A stretch of 9,681 nucleotides of DNA from CAWUJT01 sp963922715 (GCA_963922715.1 CAWUJT010000088.1:1-9681), one strand, 5' to 3'; counted from the first letter of the stretch, positions 1 to 6,123 are shown. A program made the numbers and translations. Notes: generated by a model from the letters alone, not told the origin.

Positions 1-150
1 CACTACACCTCTGACTATAATGCATTGCCTGAGATGAAAACAAGTTCGTATACTGGTTTCGCCTGGGCTGGTGAATTTCGTTGCATTTACAAGAATGATA
101 TTTTTTTTGTTTCAGCGCAACTATTGGGCTGTCCCATATTTGTATTCTAG
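1..150 (+). CDS. C-terminal end of an unknown protein (partial)
   Basis: Reading frame 1 is open from the first base to a TAG at 148-150 and gives about 49 residues. The text is protein-like, with an aromatic-rich stretch (FAWAGEFRCIYKND) and a hydrophobic end (LLGCPIFVF). The start lies upstream of the window. I do not recognise the family and infer no function. The frame ends exactly at the convergent methyltransferase: both stop codons sit inside the palindrome CTAG at 147-150. That is what a genuine tail-to-tail gene pair would look like, but 49 open codons in AT-rich DNA could also be chance. Confidence 0.4.
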   Translation, partial: HYTSDYNALPEMKTSSYTGFAWAGEFRCIYKNDIFFVSAQLLGCPIFVF

Positions 151-845
151 GTGGATTCTACAGGAAACCTGCCATGGGCTTGAGCGGATCTTATTGTCTC
201 TAGAATTTGATGGCGGCTCCAAATCCCCATTGATTTGTTCTTTTGCCGGACCCCTATTTTTTGGATCTCCCACCAATCATTGGGAAGATTGGTTTGTGTT
301 TCGTGGATCATTTCCAGAGGCGCTGGTAAAAAAAACGGGGCTAACATTGGATTGTAAGGCTGCCAACCGCCATTTCTTTTAACATCGATGTTTTGCGAAT
401 TGTGGTTAATTGTAGAAAGAAGGTAAGGAATTTTCGAAGTGACAAAGTTTTGATAAAACGCCCACCTGAATTTGAATTGAAGATGAAACAAACAGTCGCG
501 GCACATCATCATATCGACCTGTGGTAAAACATCAGATGTAACATCCAGATGTATAAATGTCTTAGTGCTATCTTCCAGATTTTTTTTATGCTCAGACACC
601 AGCTGTGTGGATATATCAGCACCGATATACGTGATCTCTGAAAGGTCAACGTGCCTCATCCAGAACCAATCACCACAAGGAGCGTCTAAGAAAGTTTGGA
701 CGTTGTAATCTTTAAAAATGCGCGGCAAGGCTGAACGTATGGCATCGGTTGCAGCCATAGTAGATCCGTTTCCAGAACGTGGAACTTCTTTTCTGCCGTT
801 CGACCAGTCGATGGTTTCAAAAGCTGCTCTTATATCTTCACGCAT
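147..845 (-). CDS. Class I SAM-dependent methyltransferase, substrate unknown
   Basis: The 232-residue product reads as a Rossmann-fold methyltransferase. Motif I, the SAM glycine loop, is FLDAPCGDW at residues 52-60. An acidic residue that would bind the SAM ribose follows at D77 in YIGADIS. A post-motif segment, DMMMCRDCLFHL, leads into the central strand. The frame extends seven codons upstream to a TTG at 866, but that TTG overlaps the AAAGGA that serves as ribosome binding site, so the ATG at 845 is preferred. There is no signal peptide or membrane segment, so it should be cytoplasmic. Relatives of this type often occur near glycan or surface-polysaccharide genes, but no such gene is visible here and the substrate cannot be named. 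The gene is much more AT-rich than the suc and mdh genes beside it, which suggests horizontal acquisition. Confidence 0.75.
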   Translation of the reverse strand: MREDIRAAFETIDWSNGRKEVPRSGNGSTMAATDAIRSALPRIFKDYNVQTFLDAPCGDWFWMRHVDLSEITYIGADISTQLVSEHKKNLEDSTKTFIHLDVTSDVLPQVDMMMCRDCLFHLQFKFRWAFYQNFVTSKIPYLLSTINHNSQNIDVKRNGGWQPYNPMLAPFFLPAPLEMIHETQTNLPNDWWEIQKIGVRQKNKSMGIWSRHQILETIRSAQAHGRFPVEST

Positions 846-1078
846 ATTGTAAAATTTTCCTTTCAAATTGTGCCTAATATTGCATCTTTAGTATAAGCTA
901 TAAAATAAACTATTCATAACTGAAACTATACTTTTGGGGGCAGTAGGCTAATAATGGTTATTTAAGTGGTTTCAGTATCCAGATCTGATCATTACTTTCT
1001 CTTATATTAGGCAAGATGCGCCGTATATTATTCTGAATACATCTGGCTCATATGTGGAACCGAAATCCGATAGTGCTT
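846..1078. other. AT-rich intergenic stretch upstream of the methyltransferase
   Basis: No coding sequence can be supported in these 233 bases. On the minus strand a TATACT at 888-893 could be a -10 box for the methyltransferase, but no convincing -35 box lies at the right distance. A 10-base inverted pair (TGCCTAATAT at 871-880 and ATATTAGGCA at 1004-1013) flanks most of the stretch. Its length is near what AT-rich DNA gives by chance. Confidence 0.4.
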
Positions 1079-1166
1079 TTAGATGGCTTTCACGATCTTC
1101 TGCGCGCTGTCTTTTCAGGTCGTCCGCAGCGATTACGTTCAGGCCGGAGTTTGCATGATCTCTTAA
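1079..1166 (-). pseudogene. Degraded C-terminal fragment of a second sucC
   Basis: The minus strand here matches the last 28-30 codons of the intact sucC at 1774-1870 at roughly 80% of bases. The shared peptide is ANSGLNVIAADDLK, followed after a shift by KIVKA and its own TAA stop at 1081-1079. Two single-base indels break the frame: one base is lost near 1154 (ATG-CAAAC against ATCGCGAAC) and one is gained near 1115 (CTGAAAAGA against CTGAAGGA). Most substitutions fall on synonymous third positions (GTA/GTG, ATC/ATT, GCT/GCA, GAC/GAT). The source was therefore probably a separate functional sucC, not a fresh copy of the neighbour. The fragment begins at about 1166, directly against the sucD relic. 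It has no coding capacity of its own. Confidence 0.8.
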
Positions 1167-1171
1167 CGCCA

Positions 1172-1282
1172 TTACCCTGCCATCCTTCTGGCTGCAATGG
1201 TTTGTTTGAAGTGGAAGGTGCCTTGGATTCCGGTTTCGCTCTGGTGGATCACTTTGGTGGTTTCATTGACAAGTATGGCCAT
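1172..1282 (-). pseudogene. sucD: Truncated 5' end of sucD (succinyl-CoA synthetase alpha)
   Basis: An ATG at 1282 opens 36 codons ending in TAA at 1174-1172. The product contains ILVNETTKVI and GIQGTFHFKQTIA, which line up with the highly conserved SucD start (M-A-V-L-hydrophobic, NTKVICQG, TGSQGTFHSEQAIAYGT). The full protein should be about 290-300 residues with a CoA-binding domain and a phosphohistidine ligase domain; all of that is missing. Several near-invariant residues of the fragment are already changed: the CQGFTG loop reads HQSETG, and YGTKMVGG reads ARRMAG. This points to decay under no selection. The ribosome binding site survives as AGGAG at 1296-1292, nine bases before the ATG, and overlaps the stop of the gene upstream. 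This is what remains of the native operon junction. Confidence 0.78.
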
Positions 1283-1294
1283 GTTGGCTGTCTC

Positions 1295-1696
1295 CTATTC
1301 TTGCTTTTCGGCCGCTGCCGAGAAAAACCCCGTCGAGGCATCAAACTTCGTTATGCGCCAGCCATAATTTTTCCGCTGGTCTAGAACCCATGGTTCAGCG
1401 TCTTGGTAACTTTTGCCGGGGGTGCCTTTGACGATTATGACATCGACACTCCCACCAAACTTAGACATTGTGTGCATCAGGTGTTCTGTTCGTTTTGCCT
1501 GGCCGGGAAGGCGCTCAAAATCGTGCGTTCCCGGCTCCCAAAGCGACCACAGATCGAATTGCGGCGACGCGGGCGTCCATTGGACTTGGGATCTCCAGAG
1601 CGTGATGCAGACGCCGTTATGCTTCTCGGCGCTCCAATCCTGACGTGGATTGGGAACGTCGTAGCCGAGCGACTTGAAGGCTTCCACATACTTCAT
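1295..1696 (-). CDS. Unknown 133-residue protein of the suc operon
   Basis: I do not recognise a domain. The product is soluble, with no signal peptide or membrane helix, and rich in Trp and charged residues. Phrases such as NPRQDWSAEKHNGVCITLWR near the N-terminus, PQFDLWSLWEPG and VDVIIVKGTPG in the middle, and NYGWRITKFDASTGFF near the end suggest a compact alpha/beta fold. I recall small uncharacterised proteins at this position, between sucC and sucD, in Rhodobacteraceae. The ATG at 1696 is preferred because AGGGAG lies six bases upstream. An in-frame ATG at 1753 would translate through the palindrome at 1730-1752 and is unlikely. The stop TAG at 1297-1295 overlaps the Shine-Dalgarno of the broken sucD, so the gene was once translationally linked to it. 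The frame looks intact although its downstream partner is ruined. Confidence 0.75.
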   Translation of the reverse strand: MKYVEAFKSLGYDVPNPRQDWSAEKHNGVCITLWRSQVQWTPASPQFDLWSLWEPGTHDFERLPGQAKRTEHLMHTMSKFGGSVDVIIVKGTPGKSYQDAEPWVLDQRKNYGWRITKFDASTGFFSAAAEKQE

Positions 1697-1729
1697 TCCA
1701 AACTCCCTGGGCTCCGCCCGTTCGCAGCT

Positions 1730-1752
1730 TGAAAGGTCCACTGGACCTTTCA
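1730..1752. repeat. Perfect 11-base-arm palindrome after sucC
   Basis: The arms TGAAAGGTCCA (1730-1740) and TGGACCTTTCA (1742-1752) are exact reverse complements around one central base. As RNA this folds into a 10-bp stem with a 3-base loop. It starts 22 bases after the sucC stop and ends 34 bases before the next start. No run of U follows on the minus strand, so a classical intrinsic terminator is unlikely. A 3'-end stabiliser or attenuating hairpin, or a member of a dispersed extragenic palindrome family, is more plausible. Flanking GC-rich words, GGCTCCGCC at 1710-1718 and GGCTACGCC at 1755-1763, repeat each other directly and suggest a larger unit. Confidence 0.7.
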
Positions 1753-1773
1753 TCGGCTACGCCGAACCGCTAC

Positions 1774-2967
1774 TCACCCCTTCACCGCCTTCACAATCTT
1801 CTGCGCGCCATCCTTCAGATCATCCGCTGCAATCACGTTCAGGCCGGAGTTCGCGATGATCTCTTTGCCCAGTTCTACATTCGTGCCTTCAAGCCGCACC
1901 ACCAGCGGCACCTCAAGGCCCACCTCTTTCACCGCAGCGATCACGCCCTCGGCAATCACATCGCAACGCATAATGCCGCCGAAGATATTGACCAGGATGC
2001 CCTTCACATTCGGATCGGAGGTGATGATTTTGAAGGCCTCTGTCACCTTCTCTTTCGTCGCGCCGCCGCCCACATCAAGGAAGTTGGCAGGCTCGGCCCC
2101 ATAAAGCTTGATGATGTCCATCGTCGCCATCGCCAGGCCCGCGCCATTGACCATGCAGCCGATTTCCCCATCGAGCGCGATGTAGTTGAGGTCATACTTC
2201 GAGGCCTCAAGTTCTTTGGGGTCTTCCTCTGTGGTGTCGCGCAACTCTGCAATGTCGGCGTTGCGGTAAATGGCGTTGCCGTCAAAGCCCATTTTGGCGT
2301 CAAGGCATTTCAGATCGCCGGTATCGGTCACAATCAGCGGATTGATCTCCAGCATTTCCATGTCTTTGTCCATGAAGAGCGTATAAAGCTGGCCCATCAG
2401 TTTCACGCATTGTTTCATCTGCGCGCCGGTCAGCCCCAGCATGAAGGCAATGCGCCGCCCGTGATAGCCCTGATAGCCGGTGGCAGGATCGACGGAGAAG
2501 CTGAGGATTTTGTCGGGTGTCGCGGCGGCGACCTCTTCAATGTCCATGCCGCCTTCTGTGGAGCAGACAAAACTCACCCGACTGGTGGCGCGATCGACGA
2601 GCAAGGCGAGGTAAAGCTCGCGCTCAATGCCAGAGCCATCTTCGATGTAGACGCGATTGACTTGCTTGCCGGCAGGCCCTGTTTGATGGGTCACCAGCGT
2701 CCGGCCCAACATCCGCTTGGTTTCTGCGGCGGCTTCTTCAACGGATTTGGTGAGCCGCACACCGCCTTTCTCGCCCGCGTCCGCTTCTTTGAACGATCCT
2801 TTGCCGCGCCCGCCCGCATGGATTTGGGCCTTCACCACCCAAAGCGGGCCGTCAAGTTCCCCTGCGGCAGTTTTTGCGTCTTCGGCTTTTAAGACAACAC
2901 GTCCCTCTGAAACTGGTGCCCCATAGGCGCGCAAAAGAGTTTTGGCCTGATATTCATGTATGTTCAT
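1774..2967 (-). CDS. sucC: Succinyl-CoA synthetase (ADP-forming) beta subunit
   Basis: The beta subunit joins SucD to convert succinyl-CoA, ADP or GDP and phosphate to succinate, CoA and ATP or GTP, the substrate-level phosphorylation step of the TCA cycle. The 397-residue length is that of the family (about 388-400). The N-terminal ATP-grasp domain has the family start MNIHEYQAKTLL, the nucleotide-binding K46 and GGRGKG at 52-57, and a metal-binding region EMLEINPLIV near residue 205. The C-terminal ligase domain has CMVNGAGLAMATMD, FLDVGGGAT and VNIFGGIMRCD, all intact. ATG at 2967 gives the canonical N-terminus, with only a weak GGGA upstream. The gene follows mdh by 133 bases without a clear terminator, so co-transcription is likely. 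Its usual partner sucD is broken in this window, so the enzyme needs an alpha subunit from elsewhere. Confidence 0.97.
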   Translation of the reverse strand: MNIHEYQAKTLLRAYGAPVSEGRVVLKAEDAKTAAGELDGPLWVVKAQIHAGGRGKGSFKEADAGEKGGVRLTKSVEEAAAETKRMLGRTLVTHQTGPAGKQVNRVYIEDGSGIERELYLALLVDRATSRVSFVCSTEGGMDIEEVAAATPDKILSFSVDPATGYQGYHGRRIAFMLGLTGAQMKQCVKLMGQLYTLFMDKDMEMLEINPLIVTDTGDLKCLDAKMGFDGNAIYRNADIAELRDTTEEDPKELEASKYDLNYIALDGEIGCMVNGAGLAMATMDIIKLYGAEPANFLDVGGGATKEKVTEAFKIITSDPNVKGILVNIFGGIMRCDVIAEGVIAAVKEVGLEVPLVVRLEGTNVELGKEIIANSGLNVIAADDLKDGAQKIVKAVKG

Positions 2968-3100
2968 TGCTGGTGTCCCGTCATCTGATCTTTAGACCTT
3001 ATTGACATGAGAAAAATCGCGGGCAAACCAGAAAATCACGTTTTGATCATTTAATCAGGTGTTTTCACCACATGCCTAGCACGGAGGTCATGCAGTGATT

Positions 3101-4063
3101 TTAGGTCAAGCTGTCATCGATCGCTTTGCACGCCTCAACCAGCCCTTTTACAGCGGCCACAGAGGTGGCAAACATCGCCTGTTCGTCGCTGTTGAGTGTA
3201 ATTTCGACGATCCGTTCAATGCCACCGGCACCAATCACAGTGGGCACACCCACATACATCCCCTTGAGACCGAATTGCCCGTCGCAATAGGCCGCACAGG
3301 GCAGAACCCGTTTTTGATCTTTCAGGTAAGCTTCGGCCATCTCAATGGCGGAGGTGGCGGGGGCATAATACGCCGATCCTGTTTTTAGCAGGCCAACAAT
3401 TTCCGCGCCGCCATCGCGGGTGCGTTGCACGATCGCCTCTAGCTTTTCCTGGCTTGTCCATCCCATCTCCACCAGGTCGGGCAGGGGGATGCCCGCCACC
3501 GTCGAATAGCGCACCGAGGGCACCATCGTGTCACCATGACCCCCCAGCACAAAGGCGGTGACATCTTTCATCGAGACGTTGAATTCGAGCGCTAAGAAAT
3601 GCCGGAAGCGGGCCGAATCCAGCACGCCCGCCATGCCACAGACTTTGTTATGTGGCAGGCCAGAAAACTCCCGCAAAGCCCAAACCATAGCATCAAGCGG
3701 ATTTGTGATACAGATGACAAAAGCATTCGGCGCATGATCACGAATACCTTCACCAACCGCTTTCATGACCTTGAGATTGATCCCAAGAAGGTCATCCCGG
3801 CTCATCCCTGGCTTGCGCGGCACACCTGCGGTGACAATGCACACATCTGAACCTGCGATATCCGCATAGTCCTGTGTACCTTTTAAGGCAGCGTCAAAGC
3901 TTTCTGAGGGCCCTGATTCTGCAATATCGAGGGCTTTGCCTTGTGGCACACCCTCGGCGATGTCGAACAGCACAACATCGCCAAGCTCTTTCAAAGCAAT
4001 GAGATGCGCAAGGGTGCCCCCGATTTGTCCAGCGCCAATGAGCGCGATTTTTGGTCTCGCCAT
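3101..4063 (-). CDS. mdh: Malate dehydrogenase (NAD+)
   Basis: The enzyme oxidises (S)-malate to oxaloacetate with NAD+ in the cytoplasmic TCA cycle and handles malate made by the ethylmalonyl-CoA pathway. The 320 residues match the LDH-like malate dehydrogenases of alphaproteobacteria. Visible landmarks are the dinucleotide-binding GAGQIG at 10-15, D34 at the end of the second strand for the NAD ribose, and substrate residues R83 and R89 in GVPRKPGMSR. TNPLDAMVW starts at 120, and the catalytic pair is D149 (GVLDSARFR) and H176 (GGHGDTM). The frame stays open 70 codons further upstream, but the ATG at 4063 has AGAGGAG ten bases ahead and gives the family N-terminus MARPKIALIGAG. The gap of 101 bases to the upstream small gene and 133 bases to sucC are consistent with one transcription unit or with an extra promoter just before mdh. 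Confidence 0.97.
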   Translation of the reverse strand: MARPKIALIGAGQIGGTLAHLIALKELGDVVLFDIAEGVPQGKALDIAESGPSESFDAALKGTQDYADIAGSDVCIVTAGVPRKPGMSRDDLLGINLKVMKAVGEGIRDHAPNAFVICITNPLDAMVWALREFSGLPHNKVCGMAGVLDSARFRHFLALEFNVSMKDVTAFVLGGHGDTMVPSVRYSTVAGIPLPDLVEMGWTSQEKLEAIVQRTRDGGAEIVGLLKTGSAYYAPATSAIEMAEAYLKDQKRVLPCAAYCDGQFGLKGMYVGVPTVIGAGGIERIVEITLNSDEQAMFATSVAAVKGLVEACKAIDDSLT

Positions 4064-4164
4064 GATTGATATTCTCCTCTGGAGCGAAAATCTTGTCCCA
4101 ACGCCTAGCCATTCAGCGCCACAGACGCAAGTATTGCCCCAAAAGAGATCGCTTGGGCGTGTGC

Positions 4165-4479
4165 TTAAATCCCAATTCCGCTTGTTTTCAGAGGATCCAT
4201 AGTGTCTTCGTAAGAATCGCCCGCGGCCACAAGACACATGCGCCCATCGGGCAGGGTGATTGTAATGGTCCATGTGCCCGTCTCTTCAGAGGCAAAGATC
4301 TCGACCACACCATTGTTGGCGCCAAGCCCCATGCTGCGCCGCGTTTCACCATATTGTGTGGATAAGCGGTTTAAGACGGCATCCCGCGCGCCACAGAGTT
4401 GTTGAGCGGTACCTGGGTGTGCAAAACTTGAAAAAAGACTAACACCAAGGATCAATGCGGGGCAAAAGTTACGTTTCAT
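4165..4479 (-). CDS. Small exported protein, function unknown
   Basis: The 104-residue product starts with a classical signal peptide: two basic residues, a hydrophobic core (ALILGVSLFSSF) and a probable signal peptidase I site after GTA at about residue 25, leaving a mature protein beginning QQLCGARD. Two cysteines remain outside (C29 and C82) and could form one disulfide in the periplasm. The mature part looks like two beta-rich segments (VVEIFASEETGTWTITITLPDG). No family is recognised, but I recall short exported proteins next to mdh in relatives. ATG at 4479 is preceded by AAGG seven bases away. The gene is first of the minus-strand mdh block and faces the mcl2-like operon across a 217-base intergenic region. 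No link to malate metabolism is shown beyond position. Confidence 0.75.
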   Translation of the reverse strand: MKRNFCPALILGVSLFSSFAHPGTAQQLCGARDAVLNRLSTQYGETRRSMGLGANNGVVEIFASEETGTWTITITLPDGRMCLVAAGDSYEDTMDPLKTSGIGI

Positions 4480-4696
4480 GTCAAAACCTTACCTTTCTAG
4501 TATGGGGTACGGGTTTCGAAGGGAAAGTCAGGCCCTAAGGCACCCGTCTCTCCCGAGTGGATTATGAGCGTATCAATTATATTGAGCTCATATTTTCATG
4601 CATTTAATTTAAAGCCATGAAAATATCATTAAGGTGATACAATTTGCGCGTGATGCGCGGTTCGTTTAGTACAATCTTACGTCGAAAGAAGAGGCC
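4480..4696. promoter_or_regulatory. Divergent intergenic region between the mdh block and the mcl2-like operon
   Basis: These 217 bases must hold the promoters of both outward operons. The half nearer the plus-strand operon is markedly AT-rich. It contains the long inverted repeat at 4590-4626, a short TCAAT/ATTGA dyad at about 4573-4585, and two direct copies of TGCGCG (4645-4650 and 4654-4659, nine bases apart). TACAAT at 4670-4675 could be a -10 box for the downstream gene, though no good -35 box sits 17 bases ahead of it. No coding sequence is seen. Confidence 0.5.
4590..4626. promoter_or_regulatory. Inverted repeat, candidate operator of the mcl2-like operon
   Basis: ATATTTTCATG at 4590-4600 is exactly mirrored by CATGAAAATAT at 4616-4626, with a 15-base AT-rich spacer. 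Allowing one mismatch, the arms extend to 13 bases. The repeat lies 71 bases before the start at 4697, a reasonable operator position. It does not resemble an FNR box (TTGAT-N4-ATCAA). The regulator is unknown. Confidence 0.5.
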
Positions 4697-5563
4697 ATGG
4701 TCAAACCCACCCGTTCCGTTCTCTATATCCCTGCGTCCAACAGGCGCGCCATGGATAAAGCGCGCAGTTTACACGTGGATGCTGTGATCTTTGACCTTGA
4801 AGATGCTGTCGCCCCTGACGAAAAAGCCGCGGCGCGAACGATCTTGATAGATGAGCTGCAAAAAGGTGGTTTTGGAGAGCGGCGGCAAATTGTACGGATC
4901 AATGGGCTTGAGACCCTCTGGGGCAAAGATGATCTTGCCGCTCTTATGGATGTTGGTCCCCAGGTCATTTTGGTTCCAAAAGTTGACAGCGCCGCACAGA
5001 TTGCAGAGATCTCCAAGCAGCTTGAGTTGTCTGCAACCTGCCGCCAAACAGACCTCTGGGCGATGATGGAAACCCCACGCGGTGTTCTGCATGCGCTTGA
5101 AATTGCCCAAGCGCCACGTATGGCGGGCTTTGTTTTGGGAACTAATGATCTGGCCAAAGACCTAAACATAACAGCGGGGGCTGATCGTTTGCCTTTGCAG
5201 ATGGCGCTGCAAACATGTCTGATGGCGGCAAGGGCGGCGGACATTCTTTGTATTGATGGTGTCTATAATGCTTTTAAGGATGATGTGGGTTTACGGGCAG
5301 AATGCGCGCAAGGGCGGGCATTGGGGATGGATGGAAAAACATTAATCCACCCTGCGCAAATTGCTGTCTGCCATGAGATTTTCAGCCCAACAGCGCAAGA
5401 GGCCGATTTGGCCCGCCGCCAAATTTTAGCGTTTGAAGCCGCCATGGCGGACGGCAAAGGCGTTGCTGTGGTAGATGGCAAGATTGTGGAAAACCTACAT
5501 GTTGCCAGTGCGCATAAAATTCTGGCAATGGCAGAGGCCATAGAACAAGCCGAAAGGGGATAA
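4697..5563 (+). CDS. mcl2: (3S)-malyl-CoA thioesterase of the HpcH/HpaI (CitE-like) family
   Basis: The fold family cleaves or forms malyl-CoA-type C-C bonds, but the short Rhodobacter paralogue Mcl2 hydrolyses (3S)-malyl-CoA to malate and CoA, the last step of acetyl-CoA assimilation by the ethylmalonyl-CoA pathway. The 288 residues match that form and are shorter than the true lyase Mcl1 (about 318). Visible motifs are RSVLYIPASN at 6-15, the barrel strand VIFDLEDAV at 30-38, R67 and N69 in VRING, the magnesium ligands E125 (METPRG) and D151 (LGTNDLAKD), and IDGVYNAFKD in the C-terminal part. ATG at 4697 gives the family start; the purine-rich AAGAAGAGG ahead of it is very close. The gene heads a cluster with an NnrU-like gene one base downstream and mch after that, which supports the assignment. 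A lyase-type activity cannot be excluded from sequence alone. Confidence 0.85.
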   Translation: MVKPTRSVLYIPASNRRAMDKARSLHVDAVIFDLEDAVAPDEKAAARTILIDELQKGGFGERRQIVRINGLETLWGKDDLAALMDVGPQVILVPKVDSAAQIAEISKQLELSATCRQTDLWAMMETPRGVLHALEIAQAPRMAGFVLGTNDLAKDLNITAGADRLPLQMALQTCLMAARAADILCIDGVYNAFKDDVGLRAECAQGRALGMDGKTLIHPAQIAVCHEIFSPTAQEADLARRQILAFEAAMADGKGVAVVDGKIVENLHVASAHKILAMAEAIEQAERG

Positions 5564-5564
5564 A

Positions 5565-6116
5565 ATGTATTGGGTGATTTTGAGCGTTGGATTGGCGCTT
5601 TGGGTTTTGGCGCATCTGTTCAAGCGGATTGCTCCAGGCACACGCCAGGGACTGGGCGACACAGGCAAAGGGCTTGTGGCCTTAGCCATTCTTGCATCAA
5701 TCGTTTTGACCGTAATCGGCTACAGAAACACGGCCTTTGTCATGATCTGGTCGCCGCCGGCATTTCTGACGCATATCAATAATCTGCTGATGCTTGTGGC
5801 CATTTTCCTGATGTCGCCTGCTGCGAAAAAGGGACGCTTGATTTCAGGCATGCGGCATCCGATGCTCACCGGGTTTGCGTTTTGGGCGGGGGCACATTTA
5901 TTGGTGAACGGTGATCTGACGGCCATAATCACATTTGGGACGTTCTTGGTCTGGGCTATCGTTGCCGCGCAAATCATCAACCGGTCAGAGCCATCTTGGA
6001 CACGGCCCGAAGGGGGAACCTATGCCAAAGATGCTATGTTTGCTTTGGGTTCTGTTGTGATTTTCATCGGCATCGCTGTGATGCATAATTGGCTTGGTGT
6101 CTGGCCATTTGGGTAG
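5565..6116 (+). CDS. NnrU-family integral membrane protein
   Basis: The 183-residue product is strongly hydrophobic, with about five or six membrane helices (near residues 3-18, 37-53, 67-83, 104-113 with the following segment, 118-138 and 157-178). The region after helix 1, HLFKRIAPG, and the motif SGMRHPMLTGFAFWAGAHLLVNGD are typical of the NnrU family. That family was named for a gene linked to nitric-oxide and nitrite metabolism in denitrifiers, but its biochemical role is not settled. Many members occur in organisms without denitrification. The start ATG is one base after the TAA of the thioesterase gene, with AAAGGGGA as ribosome binding site overlapping that gene's end. The mch start follows seven bases after its stop. 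It is therefore tightly co-translated with two CoA-ester enzymes, and no denitrification gene is in the window. Confidence 0.85.
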   Translation: MYWVILSVGLALWVLAHLFKRIAPGTRQGLGDTGKGLVALAILASIVLTVIGYRNTAFVMIWSPPAFLTHINNLLMLVAIFLMSPAAKKGRLISGMRHPMLTGFAFWAGAHLLVNGDLTAIITFGTFLVWAIVAAQIINRSEPSWTRPEGGTYAKDAMFALGSVVIFIGIAVMHNWLGVWPFG

Positions 6117-6123
6117 CGCGATA

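Noticed and set aside
871..1013. Ten-base inverted pair TGCCTAATAT / ATATTAGGCA as ends of a mobile element.
   Set aside because: Only the AT-rich non-coding stretch lies between the arms; there is no transposase and no target duplication was seen.
1697..1753. In-frame N-terminal extension of the 133-residue protein starting at the ATG at 1753.
   Set aside because: It would be encoded by the palindrome and GC-rich repeat words, while the ATG at 1696 has a good AGGGAG at proper distance.
1729..2892. A 387-codon open frame on the plus strand opposite sucC.
   Set aside because: It is antisense to a clearly conserved gene; the His-rich text is typical of a shadow frame in GC-rich DNA.
3056..3070. 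Short GGTG/CACC stem with a TTTT (plus-strand) loop as mdh terminator.
   Set aside because: The stem has only four pairs and no T run follows on the transcribed strand; sucC is probably co-transcribed with mdh.
4064..4273. A 70-codon upstream extension of mdh.
   Set aside because: The family start MARPKIALIGAG coincides with a strong AGAGGAG, and the extension would overlap the end of the small exported protein gene.
4573..4585. TCAAT-TAT-ATTGA as an FNR-type site.
   Set aside because: The half-sites are in the wrong orientation and spacing for TTGAT-N4-ATCAA, and such short AT dyads are frequent by chance.
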